From the NCBI RefSeq assembly GCF_007829955.1, contig NZ_VIWX01000005.1, positions 541,608-605,607 of the forward strand: 64,000 bases of DNA, written 5' to 3'. This DNA comes from Saccharopolyspora dendranthemae. GTDB taxonomy: Bacteria > Actinomycetota > Actinomycetes > Mycobacteriales > Pseudonocardiaceae. The position numbers and the translations under genes were made by a program. The notes beneath the pieces are model-generated. The model did not search any database and was not told the origin of the DNA. It saw nothing but the letters and a program-made list of their open reading frames with translations. The number at the start of each line of letters is the position of its first letter. The stretch's first letter is position 1. Below are positions 26,180 to 35,364 of this stretch, piece by piece.

Positions 26180-27388
26180 ATGACCACCACGGAGCCGAGG
26201 ACGTATCCGTTCAACGTCGTCGAGGCGCTCGACCTCGACCCGATCTACGCGCGGTTGCGCGCGCAGGAGCCGCTGAGCCGCGTCAAGCTGCCCTACGGCG
26301 AGGAAGCGTGGCTGGCCACCCGCTACGAGGACGTCAAGGCCGTTCTCGGGGACCCGCGCTTCAGCCGGGCGGAGACGCTCCAGCACGACGAACCGCGACT
26401 GCGCCCGCGCCAGCAGACCGGCGGAATCCTGAGCATGGACCCGCCCGACCACACGCGGTTGCGCAGGCTGGTCGCCAAGGCGTTCACCCAGCGGCGGGTC
26501 GAGAAGCTGCGCCCGCGCACCCAGGAGATCGCCGACGGCCTCGTCGACGGGATGATCGAGCGGGGCGGTCCGGCCGACCTGGTCGAGGAGTTCGCCCTGC
26601 CGCTGCCGATCGCGGTGATCTGCGAACTGCTCGGCGTCCCCTTCGAGGACCGCGAGCGGTTCCGGGTCTGGTCGGACGCGTTCCTGTCGACCAACAAGCT
26701 CTCGCCCGAGCAGGTCACCGACTACATGGACCGGATGATGGACTACATCGCCGGTCTGATCGCGCAGCGCAGGGCGCAGCCTGCCGACGACCTCATCACC
26801 GGGCTCATCGCCGCCCGCGACGAGCAGGACAAGCTCTCCGAGGACGAGATGGTCCGGCTCGCGGCCGGGATCCTGGTCGCCGGGCACGAGACCACCGCCT
26901 CGCAGATCCCCAACTTCCTCCACGTGCTGCTCACGCACCCGGATCAGCTGGAGCGGTTGCGCGCCGACCTGGACTGCGTTCCGGCCGCGGTGGAGGAGCT
27001 GCTGCGGTTCGTGCCGCTGGGTGTCGGCGCCGGTTTCGCCAGGTACGCGACCGAGGACGTCGAACTCGGCGGTGTGCTGGTGCGCGCCGGCGAGCCGGTC
27101 CTGTCCAGCGTCGGCTCGGCGAACCGGGACGAAGCGATCTTCGAGAACCCGGACGAGCTGGACCTGGCCCGCGCCGAGGCCTCGCACGTCGGGTTCGGTC
27201 ACGGTCCGCACCACTGCCTCGGCGCGCAGCTGGCCCGGCTGGAGCTGCAGGTGGCGCTGCGCACCCTGCTCACCAGGCTTCCCGGGCTGGGCTTCCCCAA
27301 CTCGCCGGAGGCGGACGTGGCGTGGAAGACCGGACTTCTCGTTCGGGGTCCCCGCCGGATGGTGGTGTCGTGGCAAGGTGTCCGGTGA
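26180..27388 (+). CDS. Cytochrome P450 (TetR/ferredoxin-linked)
   Basis: About 402 residues from ATG 26180 (GGGAG eight bases upstream). I-helix motif ILVAGHETTASQ near 230, K-helix EELLR, heme loop FGHGPHHCLGAQLAR with cysteine near 346. It belongs to the CYP105-like soluble group that works with small ferredoxins. The ferredoxin gene follows 30 bases later, giving an immediate electron donor, and a TetR regulator with its operator precedes it. The substrate is unknown; such cassettes commonly oxidise xenobiotics or secondary metabolites. Confidence 0.95.
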   Translation: MTTTEPRTYPFNVVEALDLDPIYARLRAQEPLSRVKLPYGEEAWLATRYEDVKAVLGDPRFSRAETLQHDEPRLRPRQQTGGILSMDPPDHTRLRRLVAKAFTQRRVEKLRPRTQEIADGLVDGMIERGGPADLVEEFALPLPIAVICELLGVPFEDRERFRVWSDAFLSTNKLSPEQVTDYMDRMMDYIAGLIAQRRAQPADDLITGLIAARDEQDKLSEDEMVRLAAGILVAGHETTASQIPNFLHVLLTHPDQLERLRADLDCVPAAVEELLRFVPLGVGAGFARYATEDVELGGVLVRAGEPVLSSVGSANRDEAIFENPDELDLARAEASHVGFGHGPHHCLGAQLARLELQVALRTLLTRLPGLGFPNSPEADVAWKTGLLVRGPRRMVVSWQGVR

Positions 27389-27418
27389 TCTCGCTCATAC
27401 GGAAGAAGAGGTGAGCTG

Positions 27419-27640
27419 ATGAGTTGGTCGATCGAGATCGACGCGAACACCTGCATCGGGTCGGGCATGTGCGCCGGGGTCGCCCCGGACCACTTCGAGC
27501 TGGTCGAGGGCTATTCGACGACCTTGAAGGATCGGACCGAGCCCTCCGACGACGTCGTCGACGCCGCGGAGTCCTGCCCGGTCGAGGCGATCCTGGTCAA
27601 GGAGGTCGCGACCGGGAAGGTCGTCGCCCCGGAGGAGTGA
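27419..27640 (+). CDS. [3Fe-4S] ferredoxin, P450 redox partner
   Basis: 73 residues. The cluster ligands are CIGSGMC (CxxGxxC spacing C-x5-C) near 12-18 and CPVEAI near 56. The missing second cysteine of the first group marks the [3Fe-4S] type found beside actinobacterial P450 genes. GAGGTGAG precedes the ATG. It follows the P450 gene by 30 bases and surely shares its transcript, receiving electrons from a ferredoxin reductase encoded elsewhere. Confidence 0.95.
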   Translation: MSWSIEIDANTCIGSGMCAGVAPDHFELVEGYSTTLKDRTEPSDDVVDAAESCPVEAILVKEVATGKVVAPEE

Positions 27641-27921
27641 CTCAGGTCACGGTCTTGCCGCCGTCATGATTCCCGGCGCGCGCGGGTCTCACCTGTGCGC
27701 GCCCGAGAGGCAGCGCCCGTGGTCTGAGGTGGGCCCCCAGCCGCCGAAGATCGCGCAGGGCCGCGGGGCCCGGTCGAGGGGGGAGCCTGGACCGGGTTCC
27801 GCGGTTTGCCGCGGGACCGGTGCGGGGGTTGAGGGACACCCGCGCCGGGACCGTGGTCTCCGACACCCCGGGACGCCCCGCCGACGTGCCTGGTCGCGAT
27901 GTTTCTCTAGGGTTGTCAGCT

Positions 27922-28530
27922 ATGTCTCGCCGCCGGATCGGGGTCATGGGTGGCACCTTCGATCCCATTCATCACGGACACCTCGTCGCCGCCAGCGAAG
28001 TGCAGGCCCAGTTCGGTCTCGAACAGGTGATCTTCGTGCCCACCGGGCAGCCGTGGCAGAAGAGCCACGAGATCGTCTCGCCGGCCGAGGACCGCTACCT
28101 GATGACCGTGATCGCCACCGCGTCCAACCCGCGGTTCCTGGTCAGCCGGGTGGACATCGACCGCAAAGGGCCGACCTACACCGCTGACACGCTCACCGAC
28201 CTCCACGCGGAGTTCCCGGACGCCGACCTGTACTTCATCACCGGAGCCGACGCCCTGGAGCAGATCCTGTCCTGGCACCGGGTCGAGGAGATGTTCGAGC
28301 TCGCCCACTTCATCGGAGTGACGCGCCCCGGCTACTCCCTCAACAGCGCGCACCTGCCCGACGGGTCGGTGTCGCTGGTCGAGATCCCGGCGATGGCGAT
28401 CTCCTCCACCGGCTGCCGCGACCGCGTCCAAGCGGGCCTGCCGGTCTGGTACCTCGTCCCGGACGGAATCGTCCAGTACATCACCAAACGCGGCCTCTAC
28501 CGCGACCCCGCAACCGAGTGGGGCCCGTAG
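27922..28530 (+). CDS. nadD: Nicotinate-nucleotide adenylyltransferase
   Basis: 202 residues from ATG 27922, transferring AMP to nicotinate mononucleotide in NAD synthesis. The nucleotidyltransferase signature GGTFDPIHHGHLV lies at about 9-21 and the second motif appears as ISSTGCRDRV near the C-terminus. The frame is open upstream and longer GTG starts exist, but ATG 27922 starts exactly at the conserved RRRIGVMGGTFDP. The 281-bp gap before it (27641-27921) is very GC-rich and shows no further gene. Confidence 0.95.
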   Translation: MSRRRIGVMGGTFDPIHHGHLVAASEVQAQFGLEQVIFVPTGQPWQKSHEIVSPAEDRYLMTVIATASNPRFLVSRVDIDRKGPTYTADTLTDLHAEFPDADLYFITGADALEQILSWHRVEEMFELAHFIGVTRPGYSLNSAHLPDGSVSLVEIPAMAISSTGCRDRVQAGLPVWYLVPDGIVQYITKRGLYRDPATEWGP

Positions 28531-28568
28531 CGGGGAAGTGGGGTCCGGAAGCCCGAGCGCCCGCAGCA

Positions 28569-28642
28569 GTTCCCAGTTTTAGTCCAAACTGAGCCGACAT
28601 TTCGGGCACCGAAGGTCCTCGGTTTGGACTAAAACTGGGAAC
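28569..28642 (-). repeat. Dispersed hairpin repeat, copy B (inverted)
   Basis: A 21-bp perfect stem, outer sequence GTTCCCAGTTTTAGTCCAAA at 28569-28588, pairs with 28622-28642 around a 32-nt loop. Read on the minus strand the loop carries GCCCGAAATGTCGGCTCA, nearly the motif of copy A. It sits 39 bases after nadD and 169 bases before rsfS. Confidence 0.8.
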
Positions 28643-28810
28643 GGCCGAGTCGCGCCCGGGTGGGACGAGGTCGGACTGGGTGAGTTGAGGTCGAGGGTGC
28701 CGCTCGGGGATAAAGGACTCATGTGAGGAGGCCGGGCGGGTCCTCACCGGGACCGGCGGCCTATCCTGCTACCCGGCGTGGGCACACCGAGCCCCGTCGA
28801 GAGGAGTGAC

Positions 28811-29194
28811 GTGGCAGCCACCGACAACGCCCGCGAGCTGGCCCTGATCGCCGCGCAGGCGGCGGCCGACAAGAAGGCCACCGACGTGGTCCTGCTGGAT
28901 GTCTCAGAGCAGCTGGTCATCACCGACTGCTTCCTGATCGCCTCAGCTCCCAACGAGCGGCAGGTCGAAGCGATCGTCGACTCGGTCGAGGAGAAGCTGC
29001 GCGCGGCAGGAGTCAAGCCGGTTCGGCGCGAGGGAGCCCGCGAGGGGCGATGGGTCCTGCTGGACTTCGTCGACGTCGTGGTGCACGTCCAGCACGCCGA
29101 GGAGCGCTCCTTCTACCAGCTGGAGAAGCTGTGGAAGGACTGCCCGCAGATCGAGTTCGTCGACCAGAGCCTGCCGGCAGAGGAAGACGAGTGA
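28811..29194 (+). CDS. rsfS: Ribosome silencing factor RsfS (Iojap/DUF143)
   Basis: 127 residues from GTG 28811, with GAGGAG six bases upstream. ADKKATDVVLLDVSEQLVITDCFLI and the DFVDVVVHVQHAEERSFYQLEKLW segment are the RsfS signatures. The protein binds L14 on the 50S subunit and blocks subunit joining in starvation. The position between nadD and a phosphatase gene is the conserved actinobacterial arrangement, with a four-base overlap (GTGA) to the latter. Confidence 0.96.
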   Translation: MAATDNARELALIAAQAAADKKATDVVLLDVSEQLVITDCFLIASAPNERQVEAIVDSVEEKLRAAGVKPVRREGAREGRWVLLDFVDVVVHVQHAEERSFYQLEKLWKDCPQIEFVDQSLPAEEDE

Positions 29195-29811
29195 GCCTCG
29201 ACCGGCTCGTGCTGTGGCGGCACGGCGAGACCGATTACAACCTCGCCGGCCGCATCCAGGGGCACCTCGACAGCTCGCTGACCGCCAACGGCATCGAGCA
29301 GGCCGAGCAGGCCGCGCCCACCGTCGCGTCCTTCGATCCCTCGGTGGCGGTCAGCTCCGATCTGAACCGCGCCCGCACGACCGCCGCCGCCTACGCCAAG
29401 GTCAGCGGTGAGCCGGTCAAGCTCGACAAGCGACTGCGGGAAACCCACGTCGGCGAGTGGCAGGGCCTCAGCGGGGCAGAGGTGGAGCACGGCTGGCCGG
29501 GTGCGCTCAACACGTGGCGGGCGAGCCCGACGTGGGCCCCGCCCGGCGGCGAGTCCCGCGTGGAGGTCGCCGCCCGCGCCCTCGACGTCGTCACCGAGCT
29601 AGACGGCCAGTACGAAGGCACCGCGCTGCTGTGCGCGCACGGCGGGCTGATCACCGCGCTCACCGCGAAGCTGCTGGCCCTGCCGGTGGAGCTGTGGCCG
29701 GGCCTGGGCGGCGTGCGCAACTGCCACTGGGTGGTCCTCAAGCGCCGCGGTCCGAGCGACCACCGCTGGCGGCTGCTGGTCTTCAACGCGGGTGCGCAAG
29801 ACCACGCGTGA
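29191..29811 (+). CDS. Histidine phosphatase superfamily protein (phosphoglycerate-mutase-like)
   Basis: 206 residues from GTG 29191, overlapping rsfS by four bases. LWRHGETDYNLAGRIQGHLD carries the catalytic RHGE motif, and CAHGGLI provides the second histidine. In mycobacteria the gene in this place encodes a glucosyl-3-phosphoglycerate phosphatase (GpgP), so that role is a reasonable guess; sequence alone cannot distinguish it from other broad-specificity phosphatases of this fold. It is cytosolic and co-expressed with rsfS. Confidence 0.9.
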   Translation: MSLDRLVLWRHGETDYNLAGRIQGHLDSSLTANGIEQAEQAAPTVASFDPSVAVSSDLNRARTTAAAYAKVSGEPVKLDKRLRETHVGEWQGLSGAEVEHGWPGALNTWRASPTWAPPGGESRVEVAARALDVVTELDGQYEGTALLCAHGGLITALTAKLLALPVELWPGLGGVRNCHWVVLKRRGPSDHRWRLLVFNAGAQDHA

Positions 29812-29846
29812 TCGCATCTGCCGTCTGACGTCGTAGGGTTGCGCTC

Positions 29847-30707
29847 GTGTCCATTGCCGTCGTCACCGACTCCACGGCTTACCTGCCGTCCGGGTATGCA
29901 GCGCGGTACGGGATTCGAGTCGTTCCGCTGCACGTCGGCGTGGACGGCGGGAAGCCCGTCGACGAGACCGCGTTCACGCCCGGCGACCTCGCCGAGGCCT
30001 TGGAGAACAAGCACCGGGTGACGACCGCGAGCGCGACCTCCGGCGAGCTGGCTCGCGCGTACCGGCAGGCGCTGGACGACGGCGCCGAAGGCGTCGTCGC
30101 GGTGCACCTGTCCCGGCAGCTGTCGGGAACCTGGGACGCTGCGCGGCTCGCCGCCCGCGAGACCGACCCGGAGCGGGTCCGCGTGATCGATTCCCGGTCG
30201 GCGGCCATGGGCCTGGGCTTTTCCGTTCTCGCCGCCGCTGACGCGGCTGCCTCGGGTGCCGACCTAGCCGAGGTCGAGCACACCGCAGCGGTGACGGCCG
30301 CGCGCACGACCACGGTGTTCTCCGTGCAGACCCTGGAATACCTGCGGCGCGGCGGGCGCATCGGCACGGCGGCGGCCGTGCTGGGCACGGCGCTGTCGAT
30401 CAAACCGCTGCTGCACGTCCACGACGGGCGGATCGACGCGCTGGAGAAGGTGCGCACCACCACTCGCGCGATGGCCCGGCTGCGCGACCTCTCGCTGGAC
30501 GCAGCGGGGTCCGGGTCTGCGGCGATCGCGGTCCACCACCTCGCCGCCGCCGACCACGCCGAAGAGCTGGCGGGGCGCTTCTCCGCCGAGCTGGGGGAGT
30601 CGGTGGAGTGCGTGGTGTCGGAGGTCGGTGCGGTCATCGGGGCGCACATCGGTCCCGGATCAGTGGGCGTGGTGGTTCTCCCGAACGGGTGGCATTTCAG
30701 CGGGTGA
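29847..30707 (+). CDS. DegV-family fatty-acid-binding protein
   Basis: 286 residues from GTG 29847. VVTDSTAYLPSGYA and the TASATSGELARAY / YLRRGGRIG segments are the DegV lipid-binding signatures. Family proteins (also called FakB) bind a fatty acid and present it to the kinase FakA; here no fakA-like DAK gene is near, so only the family fold is claimed. It follows the phosphatase by 35 bases and precedes comEA. Confidence 0.93.
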   Translation: MSIAVVTDSTAYLPSGYAARYGIRVVPLHVGVDGGKPVDETAFTPGDLAEALENKHRVTTASATSGELARAYRQALDDGAEGVVAVHLSRQLSGTWDAARLAARETDPERVRVIDSRSAAMGLGFSVLAAADAAASGADLAEVEHTAAVTAARTTTVFSVQTLEYLRRGGRIGTAAAVLGTALSIKPLLHVHDGRIDALEKVRTTTRAMARLRDLSLDAAGSGSAAIAVHHLAAADHAEELAGRFSAELGESVECVVSEVGAVIGAHIGPGSVGVVVLPNGWHFSG

Positions 30708-30830
30708 ATCCCCTTCGTGGCGCGGATTCCACACCATCGAGCTGAATCCCGGCGACATTCGGTCCACAGTAGTCAGATACACGAAAAATAAACGTGCACA
30801 GCGTCTTTCGGTCGCGCTACCGTCGTCGAC

Positions 30831-31643
30831 ATGTTCGACACCAAGCTCTTGCGCGCCACTGACGACGACTCCTACGAGCAGCTCGACACGCGGTCCCGGC
30901 TGCAGACGCTGCGCCGCGAGGCAGAGCACGACGAGCCCACCCAGCGGATTCAGCCCCACTACTCGGTGAACCCGCCGGACGGCGCCCGAAGTTCGCCGTG
31001 GTCGCGGTTCGCGGAGAGATGGCTGCCCGAATCACTGCTGCGATCGAGAATGGACCCCGGACGCGCCGGAGCGCTCGCTCTGTCGCTGGTCGCGGTCCTC
31101 GTGCTCCTCGGCGTGCTCGTCTTCGCCTGGTCCGGCCGTCCGGTGGCCGAGTCCGCACCGCCACCACCTCTTCCCGCTCCGCCACCACCGGTGTCGACGA
31201 GCGCTGCCGCACCGCCCGAGCTGGTGGTCAGCGTCGTCGGCCTCGTGCGGCATCCCGGTCTGGTCACCGTCCCTGCCGGTGCGCGGGTCGCCGACGCCGT
31301 GTCCGCGGCGGGCGGGCCGTTGCCCGACACCGACCTGACCGGGCTCAACCTCGCCCGCCGCCTGTCCGACGGCGAGCAGCTCTACGTCGCCATCCCGGTG
31401 CCTCCGGGCGCCCAGAGCGGCCAAGCCGGGCAGACCGGCGCCGGTGGCGACGGCAAGGTCGATCTCAACACCGCGACGAAGGAGCAGCTCGATGGACTAC
31501 CCGGAGTCGGCGAGGTCACCGCCGACCGAATCCTGCAGTGGCGCACCGAGCACGGGCGGTTCGACTCGGTGGATCAGCTCGGCGAGGTCGGCGGGATCGG
31601 TGACTCCCGGCTGGCCAAGCTCCGCGATCTGGTCCGGGTGTGA
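30831..31643 (+). CDS. comEA: ComEA-family DNA-binding protein
   Basis: 270 residues. A cytosolic N-terminus of about 80 residues, one membrane helix (LSLVAVLVLLGVLVFAW), a Pro-rich linker, an SLBB domain (about 125-185, VVGLVRHPGLVTVPAGARV) and a C-terminal helix-hairpin-helix pair (VDLNTATKEQLDGLPGVGEV). ComEA binds incoming double-stranded DNA outside the membrane. The unusually long N-terminal cytosolic part is common in actinobacteria. It overlaps comEC by four bases (GTGA). An AT-rich stretch at 30770-30795 upstream is the likely promoter. Confidence 0.94.
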   Translation: MFDTKLLRATDDDSYEQLDTRSRLQTLRREAEHDEPTQRIQPHYSVNPPDGARSSPWSRFAERWLPESLLRSRMDPGRAGALALSLVAVLVLLGVLVFAWSGRPVAESAPPPPLPAPPPPVSTSAAAPPELVVSVVGLVRHPGLVTVPAGARVADAVSAAGGPLPDTDLTGLNLARRLSDGEQLYVAIPVPPGAQSGQAGQTGAGGDGKVDLNTATKEQLDGLPGVGEVTADRILQWRTEHGRFDSVDQLGEVGGIGDSRLAKLRDLVRV

Positions 31644-33988
31644 TCCGCCCGCTGGACCTGCGGCTGGTCCCGGTGGCGGCGGCGGTCTGGGTGGTGACCC
31701 TGTTCGGCCTGTGGGCGGGATGGTTGCCAGCAGCCGCATCGGCACTGGTCGCGGTGCTGCTGGCCGTGATCGTCCGGGTGTTCTGGCGGAAGCCTGGTTC
31801 CAGGGTGGTGCTGGTGGTCCTGCTGCTGGCCGGCGTGGCGGCGAGCAGCATCGCGTTGCAGACCCACCGCGTCGAGGAGCATCCGCTGCGGCACGCGGCG
31901 GTGACCGGTGATCCGGTGACCGTCCGGGTCGAGCTGACAGCTGCGCCGAAACCGTTGCGCGGGGCGGCGTTCGGCGCCAGCAGGGCGCAGGACCGCTCGC
32001 TGGCCCGGGCGGAGCTGGTGGCCGCCGAGATCGCCGGGCGCCGGTACGAGACCGGTGGTTCGGTCGTCCTGCTGGTGCCCACCGAGTCGTGGCGCGGGCT
32101 GATCGCCGGACAGCGGCTCACCGTCGAGGCGAAGGTGGCGCCACCGCGCGAAGGTCAACTCGTCGTGGCGATGCTGCCGGTGTACCGGGAACCGGGTGAG
32201 GTCGCGGCACCGCCCGCGTGGCAACGGCTGGCCGCGAGCATGCGGGCGGGACTGCGCGAGATCGCCGCCGGGAACCTGGGCCCGGAGGCCGCGGGTCTGC
32301 TGCCGGGGCTGGTCGTCGGAGACACCGGCGGTCTGGCGCCGGAGGTGGAACAGGACTTCGAGACGGCCGGCTTGAGCCACCTCACGGCCGTGTCGGGAGC
32401 GAACCTGGCGATCGTCTGCGGCGCGGTCCTGGTGCTGCTTCGCCTGTTGGGGCTCGGGCCGGTCGTGTGCGCGATCGGGGCGAGCGCGGCGCTCGTCGGG
32501 TTCGTCGGGCTGGCCGGCCCGGAGCCGAGCGTGTTGCGCGCTGCGGTGATGGGGGCGATCACGCTGCTCGCGCTGGTGCTGGGCCGGCGTCGCTCGGCGC
32601 TGCCGGCGTTGGCGGCGAGCGTGATCGCGCTGCTGCTCCTGCTGCCGGAGCTGGCGACCAGCGCGGGCTTCGCCCTGTCGGTCGCGGCTACGGCCGGGTT
32701 GGTGCTGCTCGCGCCGGTGTGGGCGGCGGCGCTGCGTGAACGGGGCGTGCCTGTCGGTCTGGCCGAGGCGATCGCGGTCCCGGTGGCCGCGCACGTGGTC
32801 ACCGCGCCGCTGATCGCCGCGATCTCGGGCGGGGTGAGCCTGGTGGCGGTTCCGGCGAACCTGCTGGCCGCCCCGGTGATCGCCCCGGCGACGGTGTTCG
32901 GGGTGCTGGCCACGGTCACCGCGCCGGTGTCGTCGTGGGTGGCGTGGGTCTGGGTCGAGCTGGCGGGCCCGGAGCTGGAATGGGTGCTGCTGGTGGCCGA
33001 TCGCGCCTCGGCGGTACCGGGGGCGGTCGTCGATTGGCCTACCGGTACGGGCGGCGGCCTGCTCCTGGCGGTGCTCGTCCTGGTCGGTCTGATCGCGTTG
33101 CGGGGGAGGAGGATTCGACTTCTGGCCGTGGTGGCGGTGTTGCTCAGCGCGCTGATCGTGCTGCCGGTGCGCACCATGCTGCCGGGGTGGCCCGCGCAGG
33201 GCTGGAGCGTCGTGGCCTGCGATGTGGGACAGGGCGATGGACTGGTGCTGTCCACCGGCAGACCGGGGGAGGTCGTGGTGGTCGACACCGGTCCGGATCC
33301 CCGCCGGGCGGCGAACTGCTTGCGGCGCTTGGGAATTCACCGGGTCTCGATGGCGGTCCTCACGCACCTGCACGCCGACCACGTCAGCGGGCTGCGGACG
33401 ATCCTGGGCGAAACCTCGGTCGGTGCGGTGGCGATCGGACCGCTGCGCGAACCGAAGTGGGCCTTCGACGACCTGGTGCGCGACGCCAGGGCGCACCGCA
33501 CACCGGTCGTCACGCTGCAGGCCGGTCAACGACTGGGCTGGCCGGGGCTGGTCCTCGACGTGCTCGCCCCGGACCCTGCCGTGACCCGGACCCAGACCGC
33601 CGACGACGCCAACGATTCGTCACTGGTGGTGCGCGCGACGACCACGGCCGGTCGCGTGCTGCTCACCGGTGACGTCGAACTGCAGGGGCAGGGGCGCCTG
33701 GTGTCCTCGGGAGCTGATCTGCGAGCGGAGGTGCTCAAGGTTCCGCACCACGGATCGCGCTACACCACACCGCGCTTCCTGCAGGCGGTCCGGCCGAGAC
33801 TCGCGCTGATCAGCGTCGGTGCGGGCAACGACTACGGGCATCCGAACCCGTTCGTGACCGGCGCGCTCACCCGCGCGGGCTCACGGGTGCTGCGCACCGA
33901 CCAGGAAGGAGACATCGCCGTCCTGCCGGGGCCGCAGGGGCCTCGCTTCGTCGCGCGCGGAGACCCGCTGCGCGCCGACGAGAGATGA
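31640..33988 (+). CDS. comEC: ComEC/Rec2-type DNA-channel protein
   Basis: 782 residues. Order: membrane helices and a DUF4131-like segment, the competence domain (SHLTAVSGANLAIVCGAVLVLLR), many helices, and a C-terminal metallo-beta-lactamase domain with LTHLHADHVSGL (HxHxDH) and VPHHGSRYTT. The channel passes single-stranded DNA into the cell and the hydrolase domain is thought to degrade the other strand. Translationally coupled to comEA. Natural competence is not established for most such actinobacteria, so its physiological use is open. Confidence 0.95.
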   Translation: MIRPLDLRLVPVAAAVWVVTLFGLWAGWLPAAASALVAVLLAVIVRVFWRKPGSRVVLVVLLLAGVAASSIALQTHRVEEHPLRHAAVTGDPVTVRVELTAAPKPLRGAAFGASRAQDRSLARAELVAAEIAGRRYETGGSVVLLVPTESWRGLIAGQRLTVEAKVAPPREGQLVVAMLPVYREPGEVAAPPAWQRLAASMRAGLREIAAGNLGPEAAGLLPGLVVGDTGGLAPEVEQDFETAGLSHLTAVSGANLAIVCGAVLVLLRLLGLGPVVCAIGASAALVGFVGLAGPEPSVLRAAVMGAITLLALVLGRRRSALPALAASVIALLLLLPELATSAGFALSVAATAGLVLLAPVWAAALRERGVPVGLAEAIAVPVAAHVVTAPLIAAISGGVSLVAVPANLLAAPVIAPATVFGVLATVTAPVSSWVAWVWVELAGPELEWVLLVADRASAVPGAVVDWPTGTGGGLLLAVLVLVGLIALRGRRIRLLAVVAVLLSALIVLPVRTMLPGWPAQGWSVVACDVGQGDGLVLSTGRPGEVVVVDTGPDPRRAANCLRRLGIHRVSMAVLTHLHADHVSGLRTILGETSVGAVAIGPLREPKWAFDDLVRDARAHRTPVVTLQAGQRLGWPGLVLDVLAPDPAVTRTQTADDANDSSLVVRATTTAGRVLLTGDVELQGQGRLVSSGADLRAEVLKVPHHGSRYTTPRFLQAVRPRLALISVGAGNDYGHPNPFVTGALTRAGSRVLRTDQEGDIAVLPGPQGPRFVARGDPLRADER

Positions 33989-34010
33989 CCACCCGCAGCG
34001 GAAACGACGA

Positions 34011-34045
34011 AGCGGGTGGCGGTCCGCAGGGACCAGCCACCCGCT
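34011..34045. terminator. Bidirectional terminator between comEC and thrC
   Basis: AGCGGGTGGC with an inner GGTCC arm (34011-34025) pairs with GGACC and GCCACCCGCT (to 34045), with a single bulged base. It lies between convergent genes, 22 bases after comEC. Confidence 0.75.
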
Positions 34046-34076
34046 CGCAGGAGAGGAGTGCTCGCCTACAACCGAA

Positions 34077-35348
34077 TCAGAGGCCGAGGGCCTGGTTCAC
34101 CGACTCGGTGCTCGGTGCGACGGTCGCCTTCGGGCCCAGCTCGCCCTCGACGGCGTCCAGGGTCTTGAGGCCGTCACCGGTGATCAGCAGGACCGTCTCG
34201 GCGTCCGGGTCGATCTTGCCGGCTTCGATGAGCTTCTTGGCGGTCGCCACCGTGACGCCACCGGCGGTCTCGGCGAAGATGCCCTCGGTCCGGGCCAGCA
34301 GGCGGATGCCCGCGCGGACCTCGTCGTCGGTGACGTCCTCGATGGCACCGCCGGTCTTGCGGACGACGTCGAGCACGTAGGGGCCGTCGGCGGGCGCGCC
34401 GATGGCGAGCGAACGCGCGATGGTGTCCGGCTTGACCGGCTGCACCACGTCGTGGCCGTTGCGGTAGGCGGTGGAGACGGGGGAGCAGCCGCTGGCCTGC
34501 GCGCCGAAGATCTTCACCGGGCTCTCGTCGACGAGGCCGACCTGGCTGAACTCGTTGAAGCCCTTGTAGACCTTGGTCAGCTGCGAGCCGGAGGCGATCG
34601 GCACCACGATCTGCTCGGGCAGGCGCCAGCCCAGCTGCTCGGCGACCTCGAAGCCCAGGGTCTTGGAGCCCTCGGAGTAGTAGGGACGGACGTTGACGTT
34701 CACGAACGCCCAGTCCTCGTGCTCGCCGGCGAGCTCGGTGGCCAGCCGGTTGACGTCGTCGTAGTTGCCGTCGACGGCCAGCAGCGAGCCGTCGTAGACC
34801 GCGCTCATCAAGATCTTGGCGCGCTCGAGGCTCTTGGGCACCAGGACGACCGAGTCCCAGCCGGCGCGGGCGGCAGCGGCGGCCACGGCGTTGGCGAGGT
34901 TCCCGGTCGACGGGCAGGCCAGCACCTTGAACCCGAACTCGCGGGCGGCGGCCAGCGCGACCGCCACGACGCGGTCCTTGAAGGAGTGCGTGGGGTTGCC
35001 GGTGTCATCCTTGATCCAGATCTTCTTCACCCCGAGCGCCTTGGCGAGGTTGTCCGCCTGGATCAAGCGGGTACAGCCGGGCTCGGTGTTGGGGATCTGG
35101 TCGACGTTGCCCGGGACGGGCAGGAACTGCTTGTAGCGCCAGATCGAACGCGGGCCGGACTCGATGTCCTCGCGGCGGATCTTGCCGAAGTCGTAGGCGA
35201 CCTCGAGCGGCGAGAAGTCTTCGAGGGAGACGAACTCCGGGGCCAACGGCTGCCGGTGTCCCTCTTCTTTGGACACCAATTCGACGGCATTGCCGAGATC
35301 GAACTTCTTGCCAGCGGTCGTGTTGGCGTGGGCAGCAGCAGCAGTCAT
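34077..35348 (-). CDS. thrC: Threonine synthase
   Basis: 423 residues from ATG 35348. A PLP-dependent enzyme converting O-phosphohomoserine to threonine. The PLP lysine lies in NPTHSFKDR, with the phosphate loop in PSTGNLANA. The protein matches the short threonine synthase type. It does not form an operon with hom or thrB here; it stands alone between comEC and holA. Its leader contains a complete SAM-I riboswitch (35365-35499) whose P1 3' strand lies beside the Shine-Dalgarno sequence. Ten bases (35350-35359) beside the start codon are perfectly complementary to part of riboswitch helix P3. Confidence 0.96.
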   Translation of the reverse strand: MTAAAAHANTTAGKKFDLGNAVELVSKEEGHRQPLAPEFVSLEDFSPLEVAYDFGKIRREDIESGPRSIWRYKQFLPVPGNVDQIPNTEPGCTRLIQADNLAKALGVKKIWIKDDTGNPTHSFKDRVVAVALAAAREFGFKVLACPSTGNLANAVAAAAARAGWDSVVLVPKSLERAKILMSAVYDGSLLAVDGNYDDVNRLATELAGEHEDWAFVNVNVRPYYSEGSKTLGFEVAEQLGWRLPEQIVVPIASGSQLTKVYKGFNEFSQVGLVDESPVKIFGAQASGCSPVSTAYRNGHDVVQPVKPDTIARSLAIGAPADGPYVLDVVRKTGGAIEDVTDDEVRAGIRLLARTEGIFAETAGGVTVATAKKLIEAGKIDPDAETVLLITGDGLKTLDAVEGELGPKATVAPSTESVNQALGL

Positions 35349-35364
35349 CGCGCGAGGTCCTCTC

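Noticed and set aside
26158..27414. 418-codon frame overlapping the second P450
   Set aside because: Out-of-frame reading of the P450; Arg/Gly/Ala-rich with no motifs, whereas the other frame has complete P450 signatures.
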